DNA from: Streptomyces atriruber
GTDB taxonomy: Bacteria > Actinomycetota > Actinomycetes > Streptomycetales > Streptomycetaceae
Length of the DNA stretch: 44,323 nucleotides
Direction: 5' to 3'
NCBI RefSeq assembly: GCF_001418325.1
Contig: NZ_LIPN01000146.1
Span: 1-44,323 of the forward strand
Shown here: in pieces, positions 1 to 11,279 of the stretch
How the letters are laid out: every line of letters starts with the position of its first letter
How positions within the stretch are numbered: position 1 is the first letter of the stretch
Made by a program: the position numbers and the translations under genes
Notes under the pieces: generated by a model
The model's input: the letters and a program-made list of their open reading frames with translations, nothing else
Databases searched by the model: none
What the model was told of the DNA's origin: nothing

Positions 1-1459
1 GCGTGTCGGCGCGGGGCCGCGAGTGGCCGGGGGACGGTGCGGTCCGGCGCGGGAGTCGCGTCGCGGCCAGCGCGCCGAGTGCCGCCACCGCCGCCAGCGC
101 CGTCAGCGTCGGGGGCATCGCCGCGAGGAACTCCGCCGCGGGCCACTGGGACCGGCCGTCCCGCGGGCCCGTCGCGGGTGAGGCGAACGTGGTCATCAAG
201 GTGGTCGCCACGGCGATGCCCACCGTGGGGCCCACGTTCATCGCCGTCTGCTGGAGGCCGCCGGCGACCCCGGCGTCGGCCATCGGAGCCTGGCGCACGA
301 CGACGGCCGTCGCGGCGACCATCACCGTCCCGAACCCCGCCCCGACGAGCAGGAACGCGCCGCCGGTCGCCACCGGGCCCGACGCCGCGTCCAGGCGGGA
401 CAGGGCCAGTACGCCGAGGGCGAGCACCGTCATCGCCGCCGTGATCGTCCGCCGCGGCCCGTGCCGCCGCAGCACCACGGCCGAGAGCGGCGCGCTCACG
501 ACCATCAGCACGGCGAGCGGCAGTGCCCTCAGGGCACTGTCCAGCGGATCGAGGTCCAGCACGTCCTGGAGGTAGTACGTGCCGACGAAGAGCGCCCCGA
601 ACATCGCCGCGGACGCCGCCGTCAGGATGGCGAGCGCCGTCCCGACCCCGGCCGAGCGGAGCAGGCGGGGCGGCACCAGGGGGCTCGCGGCGCGCCGTTC
701 GTGGCGTACGAACGCGGCGCACGCGACGGCCGCCGCCGAGAGGCCCGCCACGGCGGCCGGTGTCCAGCCGTGCTCCGGCACGGTGACGAGGGTGTGCACG
801 AGGCAGGCCAGCGTCGCCGCGAGCAGGCCGGCGCCGGGCAGATCGAGCCCCGGTGCGGGCGCCTTCGGGCGCGCCGCCGGAACGCGCACCACCAGCGCCA
901 GTACGCCGATCAGGAGCGCGGGCACCACGCTGAGGAAGAACACCGAGCGCCAGCCCAGCCGGGCGGCGAGCGCGCCGCCGACGAGCGGACCGGTGGCCGC
1001 CGCGAGGCCGATCGCGCCCATCCGCAGGGCGATCGGCATCCCGAGCCGGTCCGGCGGGAACGCGGCCCGCAGCATCCCGAGCGTCGCGGGCTGCAGCAAC
1101 GCCCCGAAGACGCCCTGGGCCACGCGCAGCGCGATCACCCAGCCGATGCCGGACGCGAGGCCGACGCCCGCGGAGGCGGCCGCGAAGCCGAGCGTCCCGA
1201 CGGCGAAGAGCCGCCTGTGCCCGTACCGGTCGCCGAGCCGCCCCGCGAAGACGAGCAGGCTCGCCACGGCGATCAGATAGCCGGTGCTCGTCCACTGCAC
1301 CTGGGCGAACGAGGCGTCCAGATCGCGCTGCAGGGCGGGCTGGACGACGGTCAGCGCGGTGCCGTCGAGGGCGACGACCATGGCGCCGACGACACTGCAG
1401 GCGAGGGTGAGGTTCCGCGGCAAGCCCTGCGGGGGGTTCCGTCGGATCGCCGGAGTCAT
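1..1459 (-). CDS. DHA2-type MFS multidrug exporter (3' end outside window)
   Basis: Proton-driven drug exporter of the major facilitator superfamily, in the plasma membrane. The reverse-strand frame is open from ATG at 1459 to the window edge (486 residues visible, stop not seen). Family motifs are plain: LDGTALTVVQPAL near residues 31-43, the loop 2-3 motif GRLGDRYGHRR at 73-83, R112 in RVAQG, and the exporter motif C GPLVGGAL at 157-164. The length and many hydrophobic segments fit the 14-helix QacA/EmrB group. It overlaps the upstream tetR by ATGA, so the two are cotranscribed and the regulator probably represses it. Substrate cannot be read from sequence. Confidence 0.9.
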   Translation of the reverse strand, partial: MTPAIRRNPPQGLPRNLTLACSVVGAMVVALDGTALTVVQPALQRDLDASFAQVQWTSTGYLIAVASLLVFAGRLGDRYGHRRLFAVGTLGFAAASAGVGLASGIGWVIALRVAQGVFGALLQPATLGMLRAAFPPDRLGMPIALRMGAIGLAAATGPLVGGALAARLGWRSVFFLSVVPALLIGVLALVVRVPAARPKAPAPGLDLPGAGLLAATLACLVHTLVTVPEHGWTPAAVAGLSAAAVACAAFVRHERRAASPLVPPRLLRSAGVGTALAILTAASAAMFGALFVGTYYLQDVLDLDPLDSALRALPLAVLMVVSAPLSAVVLRRHGPRRTITAAMTVLALGVLALSRLDAASGPVATGGAFLLVGAGFGTVMVAATAVVVRQAPMADAGVAGGLQQTAMNVGPTVGIAVATTLMTTFASPATGPRDGRSQWPAAEFLAAMPPTLTALAAVAALGALAATRLPRRTAPSPGHSRPRADT

Positions 1460-2066
1460 GACGCCTCCGGTCCGAGGTGCGCCGCCAGCGCCGCGTCGAG
1501 CAGCGCCCCCACGTCGTCCGCGCCCGTCGCCAGGCGCAGGCTGCCCCACCCCCACAGCTGCGCGATGCCGTGCAGGTTCGCCCACAGGGCGCCCGCGACG
1601 ACCCGGGCCCCCGCGCCGGAGCCCGGACGGGCCTCGGCGACGAGGCCGACCAGCACGTCGAAGAGGGGCAGGCTGGTCTCCCGCAGGCCGAGCTGATTGC
1701 TCTCCAGGAGGTCGTGGCGGAACATCAGCTCGAACATCCCGCGGTGCGCCACGGCGAAGTCGAGGTAGGCCCGGCTCAGCGCCCTGAGCTGCGCACGAGC
1801 GTCCGGGACCGCGTCGGCACCGGCTCCCTCCTCGCGGCCCCCGACCACCGCCTTCTCCGCCTCGGCCGCCAGCTCCGCGAAGCCCCGCCGCGCGATGGCG
1901 GAGAGCAGCGACACATGTGTGGGGAAGTGGCGCCGGGGTGCCCCGTGGGAGACGCCCGCCCTGCGCGCGATCTCCCGCAGGGTCAGCGCCTGCACCCCCC
2001 GCGTCGCCACCAGCTCGACGCCCACGTCCACCAGCCGGGCCCGCAGCCCGGCGTCCTGTTCGGTCA

Positions 2067-2067
<1 letters not shown>
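1456..2067 (-). CDS. TetR family repressor of the adjacent exporter
   Basis: TetR-type transcriptional repressor with an N-terminal helix-turn-helix (LTLREIARRAGVSHGAPRRHF, about residues 27-47) and a C-terminal ligand domain containing the YLDFAVAHRGMFELMFRHDLL pattern seen in TetR_C_33/WHG members. An ATG at 2067 is chosen. A GTG two codons upstream (2073) is also open. Neither has a Shine-Dalgarno sequence, and the promoter geometry puts transcription start at about 2067, so the mRNA is probably leaderless. Stop overlaps the exporter start (ATGA). Two identical palindromes lie at and just upstream of the start codon, the expected autoregulatory site. Confidence 0.9.
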
Positions 2068-4414
<2,347 letters not shown>

Positions 4415-4433
4415 CGCCTTCGCAGAGCATCAC

Positions 4434-4465
4434 GAGGGGCCTCCCGCCTTGGCGGGAGGCCCCTC
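4434..4465. terminator. Bidirectional hairpin terminator
   Basis: A perfect 15-bp stem (GAGGGGCCTCCCGCC at 4434-4448 with its complement at 4451-4465) and a TT turn lie between icd and the convergent ABC permease gene. There is no T-run, as is usual in streptomycetes. Confidence 0.85.
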
Positions 4466-4485
4466 CCCGTTTCCGCACCGGACGC

Positions 4486-5292
4486 TCAGGCGTCGCGCGC
4501 ACGCAGCACCAGCGCGCCCACCAGCAACGCCCCCGCCGCATAGCCGCCGAGCACCCCGATCCCCGCCCACGGCCCGATCGGCAGCCGATCGAGGCCGACG
4601 GTCGCACGGATCGCCAGCCCGGCCGTCGACGGGGTCAGCTCCTCGGCCCGCTCCCGCCAGTCGGGGTCGGCCAGCAGCCCGGCCAGCACCGGAAGGCCGT
4701 AGAAGAGGGCGAGGGCCGTGGTCGCCGCGGCCGCCGTGTCGCGCAGGGCGGTGGCCGTGCCGAGCCCGACCAGCGCGGCGAGCGACAGATAGAGGACCGA
4801 TCCCAGGGCCGCCCGCAGAGTCGGCCCCGCCATGAGCCCCGGCACCGCGAACCCGTCGGCGGCCAGGAGCGCACGCCCCGCGAGCAGCGAACCGTACGCC
4901 CCGAGGGCGCCCGCCCCCGCGGTCAGCGCGCCCACCACCACAGCCTTGGCGGCCAGTACCCGCACCCGTCGCGGCTGGGCGGCCAGCGTCGTGCGGATGG
5001 TCCCGGTGCCGTACTCGCCGCTCATCGCGAGGACCGCGAGGACGACGACGGCGCCCTGCCCCACCCACACGCCCGTCAGGCTGAGCCGGACGGTGTCCTC
5101 GTGGCACTCGGCGGGCACCGGACAGTCCCCGGTGGACAGCGAGGCGGTGGTGAGGACGCCCGCCGCGACGGTCAGCACCACCGTGGCGAGCAGCAGCCAC
5201 CAGGTGCTGGGCAGCGTACGGAGCTTCGTCCACTCCGCGTGCAGGGTGCCCAGGCCCCGGCCGCGGTTCCCTCGTCCCGTCCAGGGTGTCAT
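4486..5292 (-). CDS. ABC-2 type transporter permease
   Basis: Membrane subunit of an ABC-2 exporter, 268 residues, about six hydrophobic segments. It opens with the typical ABC-2 N-terminus in which an amphipathic LHAEWTKLRTLPSTWW stretch precedes helix 1, and has the SGEYGTGTIRTTL motif after helix 2 that marks actinobacterial ABC-2 permeases. A short extracytoplasmic loop after helix 1 holds two cysteines (DCPVPAEC). It is the last gene of a three-gene operon. Its ATG (5292) overlaps the stop of the preceding permease by ATGA, so stoichiometric coupling of two different permease chains is likely. Substrate unknown. Confidence 0.9.
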   Translation of the reverse strand: MTPWTGRGNRGRGLGTLHAEWTKLRTLPSTWWLLLATVVLTVAAGVLTTASLSTGDCPVPAECHEDTVRLSLTGVWVGQGAVVVLAVLAMSGEYGTGTIRTTLAAQPRRVRVLAAKAVVVGALTAGAGALGAYGSLLAGRALLAADGFAVPGLMAGPTLRAALGSVLYLSLAALVGLGTATALRDTAAAATTALALFYGLPVLAGLLADPDWRERAEELTPSTAGLAIRATVGLDRLPIGPWAGIGVLGGYAAGALLVGALVLRARDA

Positions 5293-6872
5293 GCGTCCCG
5301 CCTCCGCAGCCGCCACACCGCGGCGCCGAGCACCACGACGGCGTAGGCGGCGAGGGTCGCGAGGCCGGTCCAGGGGCCCTGCGGGTAACAGCCCTCCTCC
5401 GGCAGGCAGACGGTCGCCACCTGTCCGTAGCGCGGGAGGGTGTTCTGGATCGCGAACCCGGCGACGGGCGTGAGGCGTTGCACCGCGTGGGCGAGATCGA
5501 GCGGCAGTGTGCTGAGCAGGATCAGCGGCAGGACGAACACCACCACGACGACGGTGATCGCGGCCGCCGTGCTGCGCAGCAGCGCGCCGAGGCCCAGGGC
5601 GAGCACGGCGATCAGGGCGAGCACGGCGGCGGTGCCGATGACGGCACGCAGCATGGGGCCGTCGCCGAGGGCGATGTCGCCGAAAATCGGCGGCTTGTTG
5701 TCGCCGCGCAGCCGGGGTGCGCTGACCAGGTACGCGGTGAACGCCGCGACGAGCCCAGCGGCGAACGACACCGCGCCGATCACCACGGCCTTGGCGACGA
5801 GCACCCGGCCGCGTCGCGGGCTGAGCGCGAAGGTGGTGCGGATCATGCCCCGGCGGTACTCGGCGGTGACGAAGAGCACGCCGAGCGCGGCGATCAGGAC
5901 CAGGCCCAACTGGGCGCCGTCCAGGACCATCACGGCCAGGTCGTTGGGCGGCGGCGCCGGGCCGATGTCGCCGGAGCCGCTGAGCGTGAAGGCGCTGCCG
6001 GTGCTCTCCCTGCCCTTCTCGTTCCCTCTGCCGTCCGTGCTCCGCAGCTCGCCCGAGGCGCGGGCCGGGTCCCCGCCGACGTCCGTGTGCTGCCAGGCCG
6101 CGGGGGCCGCGCGCCCGTCGAGCCGCACCTGTGCGAAGCGTGCCGTGGACGCCGAGGGGCGCTGGTCGACGGACGCGCTGCCGAACTCCCGCTCGCGCGA
6201 CTGGATGTCGGGGGAGGCCACGAAGAAACCGGCCGCCACGGCGTCCGGGGCGCGCCCGGTGCTGTCCGGGCCGTCCAGGTCGACCGTGCCGACCTGCTGC
6301 CATGCGCGGCCGTCGGTGGACTCGTATCCGGTGACCTTCGCGCCGTCGCGGGTCAGGCGCAGCAGCCGGGAGTCGCCGGGCGAGGCGGCCGAGCCCGCCA
6401 CGTCGCGGGTGAACCCGCTCTGCAGACGCACTCCGTGACGTGCGGTGAGCATGAGGGCGGCGTAGTCCGCCCCCGGCCGGGTGCTCTCCTTGACCAGCAC
6501 TCCGGCCTTGGCCCACTCGGGCGTCGCGCCGGACCCCGTGGCGGCGGGCACGGACACCCGGGCCGTGATGCTGCCGTCGCCGGTGAGCGTGCGGTGGGCG
6601 AAGGAGAAGGCGTCCCGCACGGGTCGGCCGTCGGCGTCGGTGGGGCCCGGCGGGCCGCCGCCGCGGGCGGTCTCGGCCGTCGAACTGAGCGCCGAGAACA
6701 GGGAGACCAGGACGGTCACCAGAACCGCGCCGAGGAGGGTGACGCCCCAGCGGCGCACCGTGCGCCACTTGGTCCACTCGGCGTGCAGCAGCTGAGGGAA
6801 CCCGTCGCGCACGGGGCGCCCGGCGCGGCCCACGGGCGCGGCCCCGGGGCGGCGTGACGTGGTGGTGGTCAT
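5289..6872 (-). CDS. ABC-2 permease with embedded lectin-like extracellular domain
   Basis: Second membrane subunit of the exporter, 527 residues, about twice the usual permease length. The N-terminal LLHAEWTKWRTVRRW segment and helix 1 (about 43-62) are followed by a soluble insert of roughly 250 residues (about 64-315) and then the normal SAEYRRGMIRTTF motif and remaining helices. The insert's residues about 90-250 (GDGSITARVSV, WAKAGVLVKES, YAALMLTA, TRDGAKVTGYESTDGRAW) follow the pattern of DUF1349/concanavalin-A-like beta-sandwich domains, with alternating hydrophobics and no membrane segment. It should face outside. Start ATG 6872 overlaps the ATPase stop (ATGA). Ligand and cargo are unknown. 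Confidence 0.88.
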   Translation of the reverse strand: MTTTTSRRPGAAPVGRAGRPVRDGFPQLLHAEWTKWRTVRRWGVTLLGAVLVTVLVSLFSALSSTAETARGGGPPGPTDADGRPVRDAFSFAHRTLTGDGSITARVSVPAATGSGATPEWAKAGVLVKESTRPGADYAALMLTARHGVRLQSGFTRDVAGSAASPGDSRLLRLTRDGAKVTGYESTDGRAWQQVGTVDLDGPDSTGRAPDAVAAGFFVASPDIQSREREFGSASVDQRPSASTARFAQVRLDGRAAPAAWQHTDVGGDPARASGELRSTDGRGNEKGRESTGSAFTLSGSGDIGPAPPPNDLAVMVLDGAQLGLVLIAALGVLFVTAEYRRGMIRTTFALSPRRGRVLVAKAVVIGAVSFAAGLVAAFTAYLVSAPRLRGDNKPPIFGDIALGDGPMLRAVIGTAAVLALIAVLALGLGALLRSTAAAITVVVVVFVLPLILLSTLPLDLAHAVQRLTPVAGFAIQNTLPRYGQVATVCLPEEGCYPQGPWTGLATLAAYAVVVLGAAVWRLRRRDA

Positions 6873-7849
6873 CGCGCACCTTCCTCTTCCTCGAATTCCT
6901 CGAAGGAGGGGACGGCCGCGGCGGAGGGCCGCTGTTCCGCGTCCGCCGCGAACTGCACGGCGTCCCGGGTGAGTTCCATGTACGCCTCCTCCAGCGTCGC
7001 CCGGTGCGCGGCGATACCCGAGAACGCCACGCCCGCCCCGCCGAGCAGCGCCACGACGCGCTCCGCGTCGAGCCCCGACACGGCGAGGACGTCCCGGCCG
7101 GTGGCCGCGACGCCCGCGCCCGCCGCCGCGAGGACCGTCATCGCCCGGGTCCGTTCGTCGGTGCGCACCTCCACCCGGTCGTCCGACGCGGCGTCGAGCA
7201 GCTCGCGTACGCTCGTGTCGGCGATCACCCGGCCCCGGCCGATCACGATCAAGTGGTCCGCGGTGTCCTCCAGTTCGCTCATGAGGTGACTGGAGACGAG
7301 CACCGCCCGCCGCTCGGCGGCCAGCACCTTCAGGAACGTGCGGATCCACCGGATGCCCTCCGGATCCAGGCCGTTGACGGGCTCGTCGAAGAGCAGCACC
7401 GGCGGGTCGCCGAGCAGCGCCGCCGCGATGCCCAGCCGCTGCCGCATGCCCAGCGAGTAGCCGCCGACCCGCCGCCGCGCGACCCCGCCGAGCCCCGCCA
7501 GCTCCAGCACCTCGTCCACCCGCCGCACCGGGATCCGGTGCGAGTGCGCCATCCACAGCAGATGGTCCCGCCCCCGCCTGCTGGGGTGCACGGCGCCCGC
7601 GTCGAGCAGTGCGCCGACTTCGAGGAGCGGGGTGCGCAGCGCCGCGTAGGGACGCCCCCCGATCAGCGCGACGCCCCCGTCGGCGGTGTCCAGGCCGAGG
7701 AGGATCCGCAGCGTCGTCGACTTACCCGCGCCGTTGGGCCCCACGAACCCGGTCACCTGTCCCGGCTCCACGCGGAACGAGAGCCCGTCCACCGCCGTCA
7801 CCGCCCCGAACCGCTTGCGCAGCTCCCGTACTTCGATGGTCGCCTCCAT
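6869..7849 (-). CDS. ABC transporter ATP-binding protein
   Basis: Cytoplasmic ATPase driving the two permeases downstream. Walker A GPNGAGKST at 37-45, signature YSLGMRQRLG at 131-140 (the SLGMRQR form typical of ABC-2/drug and lantibiotic exporters), Walker B VLLFDEP at 151-157, and the H-loop histidine in SSHLMSE. A C-terminal extension of about 100 residues ends in an acidic run (FEEFEEEEGAR). ATG at 7849 is preceded by GGGGAAGGAGCAGGGGCGC, a clear ribosome site. First gene of the operon and divergent from the histidine kinase, so the two-component system is its probable regulator. Confidence 0.93.
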   Translation of the reverse strand: MEATIEVRELRKRFGAVTAVDGLSFRVEPGQVTGFVGPNGAGKSTTLRILLGLDTADGGVALIGGRPYAALRTPLLEVGALLDAGAVHPSRRGRDHLLWMAHSHRIPVRRVDEVLELAGLGGVARRRVGGYSLGMRQRLGIAAALLGDPPVLLFDEPVNGLDPEGIRWIRTFLKVLAAERRAVLVSSHLMSELEDTADHLIVIGRGRVIADTSVRELLDAASDDRVEVRTDERTRAMTVLAAAGAGVAATGRDVLAVSGLDAERVVALLGGAGVAFSGIAAHRATLEEAYMELTRDAVQFAADAEQRPSAAAVPSFEEFEEEEGAR

Positions 7850-7940
7850 GCGCCCCTGCTCCTTCCCCCGGTGTCATCCGTACGAAGCGAGGCTAGGGAC
7901 GCCGAGGGCGCGGGTCGTCACGCGCCGGAGCGTCTTCGTA

Positions 7941-7956
7941 TCCCTCACACGAGGGA
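7941..7956. promoter_or_regulatory. Inverted repeat between exporter and kinase
   Basis: TCCCTC-ACAC-GAGGGA is a perfect 6-bp inverted repeat with a 4-bp centre in the 133-bp divergent intergenic region. Its place suggests a binding site for the response regulator encoded at 9215-9904. This is inference only; no second copy was found. Confidence 0.35.
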
Positions 7957-7982
7957 CTCCACCGTGCCCGCCGCCGGTGACA

Positions 7983-9218
7983 ATGACTCCCGTGAAGTCG
8001 CCGACTGCCGTAACTGCCGTACGGGGCAAGCGGATGTGGCCGCCCGGAGGGTCGCCCGAGGCGCCGGTGGTGGCCGCCGCGGTCCTCGCGCTCGCCGCCG
8101 CGGGCGAGGTGCTGCTGCGCGCGGACGGCCGCGTCCCGCTGCCGCTGGCACTGTCCCTCGCGCTGGCGGCCACGGCGCCGGTGGCGGTCCTCGCCGCGCC
8201 GCGGCGCCCGTCGGCAGGCAGCAGGGGCGTGGCGGCGGCGGCGTCGGCCGCGGCCGCGGCAGGACTGCTCGCGCTCACCCCGTTCCACGTCCTGACGGCG
8301 GCCGGACTGGCCGTGGTCCTCTTCGCCCTCCACCGGGCGGGCCTGCACGGCCCGAAGGTCCTCGCCGTGCTGCTGCCGCTGCCCTTCGTCGGTTACGCGA
8401 TCACGGGGGCAGGGTTCCTCGCCGCGCTGATCGCCGCGGGCGCCGCCGCGGCGTCCGGGACCGGGCTCGCCCGCCGGGCCAGGGACACGGCGCTCGCCCA
8501 CGACGCCACCGAACGCGCCATCGCCGACACCCTGCTCGCCCACGCGGCCCGCGGCGAACGCGCCAGGATCGCCAGGGAGCTGCACGACGTGGTCGCCCAC
8601 CACATCTCGATGATCGCCGTCCAGGCCGAGACCGCCCGGCTCACCACCCCGGGCCTGCCCGCCGCCGGAGCCGAGCGCTTCCTGGCCATCGGTGACACCG
8701 CACGCACCGCCCTCACCGAGATGCGCCGGCTGCTCGGCGTGCTGCGCGAGGACGCGGGCCCGGCCGCCGCCGCACCGGAACGCCGACCGCAGCCCGGCAT
8801 CGAACAGCTCGGGGAGCTCGTCGACGAGGCGAGGGACGCGTCGGGCGGCGCGCTGCGCCTGATCGTCGAGGGCCCGATGCGGCCCCTGGACGCGGGCGTC
8901 GAGCTCACCGCGTACCGCATCGTCCAGGAAGCTCTCACCAACGCCCGCAGGCATGCGCCCGGGGCCGCGATCGACGTCGAACTCCGTTACGGGCCCGGTA
9001 AGTTGCGCCTGCGCGTGCGCGACAACGGACCGAGCCCGCACTCGTCGACGGACCACGACGACGGCCACGGCCTGCTCGGCATGCGTGAACGCGCCGCGAT
9101 GGTGGGCGGCACGCTGCGGGCGGGCCCGGCGTCCGGGGGCGGCTTCCTGATCGAGGCGACGTTCCCCGTGCCGCCCGGGGAGCCCCGCGCCCGAGAGTCC
9201 CGGGAGCAGGCCGCGTGA
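7983..9218 (+). CDS. Two-component sensor histidine kinase (HisKA_3)
   Basis: NarL-type sensor kinase, 411 residues from ATG 7983. About four to five hydrophobic segments in the first 165 residues form a membrane-bound input module with almost no extracellular loop, so it may sense an intramembrane signal or a partner such as the neighbouring exporter. The dimerisation/phosphoacceptor motif [17 protein letters not shown] places the active His at 201. The HATPase domain follows ([11 protein letters not shown]-box, DNG G1, [12 protein letters not shown]2). Start is uncertain: GTG 7977 and ATG 8034 are alternatives, none with a good ribosome site. Its stop overlaps the regulator's GTG start (GTGA), giving coupled translation. 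Confidence 0.9.
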   Translation: MTPVKSPTAVTAVRGKRMWPPGGSPEAPVVAAAVLALAAAGEVLLRADGRVPLPLALSLALAATAPVAVLAAPRRPSAGSRGVAAAASAAAAAGLLALTPFHVLTAAGLAVVLFALHRAGLHGPKVLAVLLPLPFVGYAITGAGFLAALIAAGAAAASGTGLARRARDTALAHDATERAIADTLLAHAARGERARIARELHDVVAHHISMIAVQAETARLTTPGLPAAGAERFLAIGDTARTALTEMRRLLGVLREDAGPAAAAPERRPQPGIEQLGELVDEARDASGGALRLIVEGPMRPLDAGVELTAYRIVQEALTNARRHAPGAAIDVELRYGPGKLRLRVRDNGPSPHSSTDHDDGHGLLGMRERAAMVGGTLRAGPASGGGFLIEATFPVPPGEPRARESREQAA

Positions 9219-9904
9219 GCAGCCGCCCGCACGGGCCCGCGCCCTTGCGCATCGTCATCGCCGACGACCACGAGGTCGTGCGCGTCGGCTACGCCGGACT
9301 GCTCGCCACACAGCCCGACTTCGCCGTCGTCGGCACGGCGGCGGACGGCGCGGCGGCGGTCCGCCTCTGCCGGGAGCTGCGGCCCGACCTGGTCCTGATG
9401 GACGTACGGATGCCGGTGATGGACGGCATCGAGGCGACCGGCCGGCTGGCGGGGACGGACACCCGCGTCCTCATCCTCACCACCTTCGACCTCGACGAGC
9501 ACGTGTACGACGCGCTGGGTGCCGGGGCCGCGGGCTTCCTGCTCAAGGACGTCACCGCGGAGCACCTCTTCGACGCGGTCCGCGTGGTCGCCGCGGGCGA
9601 GGGGCTGCTCGCGCCGACGGTCACCCGCCGTCTCATCGCCGAGTTCGCCCGCATCCGCCCCACCCGCACGGGCAGGCCCACGCCGCGCCTGGACTCCCTG
9701 ACACCCCGCGAGACCGAGGTGCTCGGACTCGTCGCGGAAGGCCTCTCCAACCCGGAGATCGCCGCACGCCTGCACGTCGGCGAGGAGACCGTGAAGACCC
9801 ACGTGAGCCGCGTCCTCGCCAAGCTGGGACTGCGGGACCGGACGCAGGCGGTGGTGGCGGCGTACGAGTCGGGGTTGGTGGTGCCGGGGATGTCGGACGG
9901 GTGA
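9215..9904 (+). CDS. NarL/LuxR-type response regulator
   Basis: DNA-binding response regulator, 229 residues, partner of the kinase just upstream. Receiver domain has the acidic pair in ADDHE (17-18), phosphoacceptor D63 in [12 protein letters not shown] in LILTTFD and K in FLLKDV. The C-terminal LuxR helix-turn-helix ([22 protein letters not shown], then [17 protein letters not shown]) is complete. GTG start at 9215 overlaps the kinase stop. Divergence from the ABC-2 operon suggests it controls that exporter. Confidence 0.94.
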   Translation: MSSRPHGPAPLRIVIADDHEVVRVGYAGLLATQPDFAVVGTAADGAAAVRLCRELRPDLVLMDVRMPVMDGIEATGRLAGTDTRVLILTTFDLDEHVYDALGAGAAGFLLKDVTAEHLFDAVRVVAAGEGLLAPTVTRRLIAEFARIRPTRTGRPTPRLDSLTPRETEVLGLVAEGLSNPEIAARLHVGEETVKTHVSRVLAKLGLRDRTQAVVAAYESGLVVPGMSDG

Positions 9905-9932
9905 GTCGCGCCGCCCCGAGGCGTCCCGGGCC

Positions 9933-10751
9933 CTAGGAGCGGCGGCGGGGCTTGCCGCGCTTGGCGGCCGCGGAGCCGCGCCCGCCCTTGCCCGTCGACC
10001 TGCCCGCGCCCGTCGGCTTCCCGGCGGACTTGGCACCGCCCTTGCCGGTTCCGGCCGGCTTCCGCTTCGCCTGGAGCGCCGCCTTGGCCCTGGCCACGTC
10101 CTTGTCCGTGCCGTTGCCCTTGCCCTTCGGCGGGGTCTGGGCCCGGCCCCGGGAACTGTTGACCGTCCGGCCACGGACGATCCCGATGAAGTCCTCGACC
10201 AGATCCGTGGTCTCGGCCTCCGGCCACGACAGGGCGACGCGCGACTCCGGAGCGCCCGTTACCGGGCGGTAGGTGAGGTCCTTGCGGTGGTACAGGCGGG
10301 CGAGGGACTGCGGCACGACGAGGAGCCCCACTCCCGCCGCGACCAGCTCGACCGCGTCCTCGGTCGTCGCGGGACGCTCGTACGCGGGCAGTCCGGGCCG
10401 CCGCTCCCACTCCAGCGTCTCGTCCAGCGGGTGGAACACGACCTCGTCGGCGAGATCGTCGAGGGACACCTCGTCGACCGCGGCCACGACGTGGTCCTTC
10501 GGGATCACGACGACCGTCGTCTCGGTGTAGAGAGGGATCGCGCTGAGGTCCGTACGGTCGATCGGCAACCGCACGAAACCGGCGTCGGCGCCGCCCGCGC
10601 GCAGTACGCCGGGCACCTCGGCCGCGGACACGGTGAGGAGGGTCAGCGGGACGTCGGGCAGCCGCTCGTTCCAGATACGCACCCATTTGGCGGGCGTCAC
10701 CCCTGGGACGTAGGCGAGCTGGAACGAAGGGGATACTTCCGAGCCTGTCAC
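9933..10751 (-). CDS. LysR-type substrate-binding domain without HTH, basic tail
   Basis: 272 residues. Residues 1 to about 190 resemble only the effector-binding half of LysR regulators (FQLAYVPGVTPAKWVRIW, DAGFVRLPIDRTDLSAIPLY, VAAGVGLLVVPQSLARLYHR, IGIVRGR). The usual N-terminal winged HTH is missing and the upstream sequence has no room for it. The remaining 80 residues are rich in Lys, Arg, Gly and Ala (RAKAALQAKRKPAGTGKGG and on), like the tail of a histone H1-type protein, and could bind nucleic acid. GTG start at 10751 has no good ribosome site but a TAGCCT hexamer lies 6 bp upstream, suggesting a leaderless mRNA. Divergent from the DUF5997 gene, a pairing I recall as common in Streptomyces. 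Function unproven. Confidence 0.8.
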   Translation of the reverse strand: MTGSEVSPSFQLAYVPGVTPAKWVRIWNERLPDVPLTLLTVSAAEVPGVLRAGGADAGFVRLPIDRTDLSAIPLYTETTVVVIPKDHVVAAVDEVSLDDLADEVVFHPLDETLEWERRPGLPAYERPATTEDAVELVAAGVGLLVVPQSLARLYHRKDLTYRPVTGAPESRVALSWPEAETTDLVEDFIGIVRGRTVNSSRGRAQTPPKGKGNGTDKDVARAKAALQAKRKPAGTGKGGAKSAGKPTGAGRSTGKGGRGSAAAKRGKPRRRS

Positions 10752-10757
10752 CTCGCC

Positions 10758-10802
10758 AGGCTACCCGGCGTGGTCGGGAGTAGCGCACACGCTCGATACC
10801 CT
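10758..10802. promoter_or_regulatory. Divergent -10 elements, both probably leaderless
   Basis: TAGCCT on the minus strand (10763-10758) ends 6 bp before the GTG at 10751. TACCCT on the plus strand (10797-10802) ends 6 bp before the ATG at 10809. Neither gene has a Shine-Dalgarno sequence in the 57-bp gap. No convincing -35 hexamer accompanies either. Confidence 0.35.
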
Positions 10803-10808
10803 GGACCC

Positions 10809-11225
10809 ATGACGTCGCACCAGACCACCCAGACCATGAAGCCCGCGACCGCGGCGAAGAAGCTGGGTGTGTACCTCCAGGCCACGCCCGCCGAATTCCA
10901 GGAGGGCGTCGTCTCGCGCAGCGAGCTCAACGCGCTGCAGGCCGACCCGCCCGAGTGGCTCCAGGAGCTGCGCCGCAACGGCCCGCACCCCCGTCCCGTC
11001 GTCGCGGCCAAGCTCGGCGTCTCCATCGCGGGCCTCGCGCGCGGCGGAGTGACCGAGCCGCTCACCACGGAGCAGATCGACGCGCTGAAGGCGGAGCAGC
11101 CCGGCTGGCTGCGCCAGGAGCGCGCCACGCAGGCCGACGTGCGCAAGGACGCGGTGCGCATCAAGGAGAAGCACGCGGAGCAGGCCGAGAAGCGGGCGGC
11201 ACGCGGCGAGGACCCGCGCGGATGA
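10809..11225 (+). CDS. DUF5997 family protein
   Basis: 138-residue cytoplasmic protein of a family I recognise as DUF5997: KPATAAKKLGVYLQATPAEFQ at 11-30, then a repeated pattern of LNALQADPPEWLQELR and IDALKAEQPGWLRQER, and a charged helical C-terminus (RIKEKHAEQAEKRAARGEDPRG). The two similar Trp-containing segments suggest an internal duplication around a central VVAAKLGVSIAGLARGG segment that could be HTH-like. No characterised function is known to me. Divergent from the LysR-like gene. ATG at 10809 is chosen because the upstream frame overlaps the neighbour and no conserved sequence precedes it. Confidence 0.85.
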   Translation: MTSHQTTQTMKPATAAKKLGVYLQATPAEFQEGVVSRSELNALQADPPEWLQELRRNGPHPRPVVAAKLGVSIAGLARGGVTEPLTTEQIDALKAEQPGWLRQERATQADVRKDAVRIKEKHAEQAEKRAARGEDPRG

Positions 11226-11279
11226 GCCGGTCTCGGGGCTGATCGCGGGTTGACCGCGGCTGATCAGGGGGGATCCGGC

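Noticed and set aside
4486..6879. A 797-codon reverse frame that seems to fuse two permeases
   Set aside because: Only the last 268 codons are the real permease; the rest is out of frame with the true upstream permease (5289-6872).
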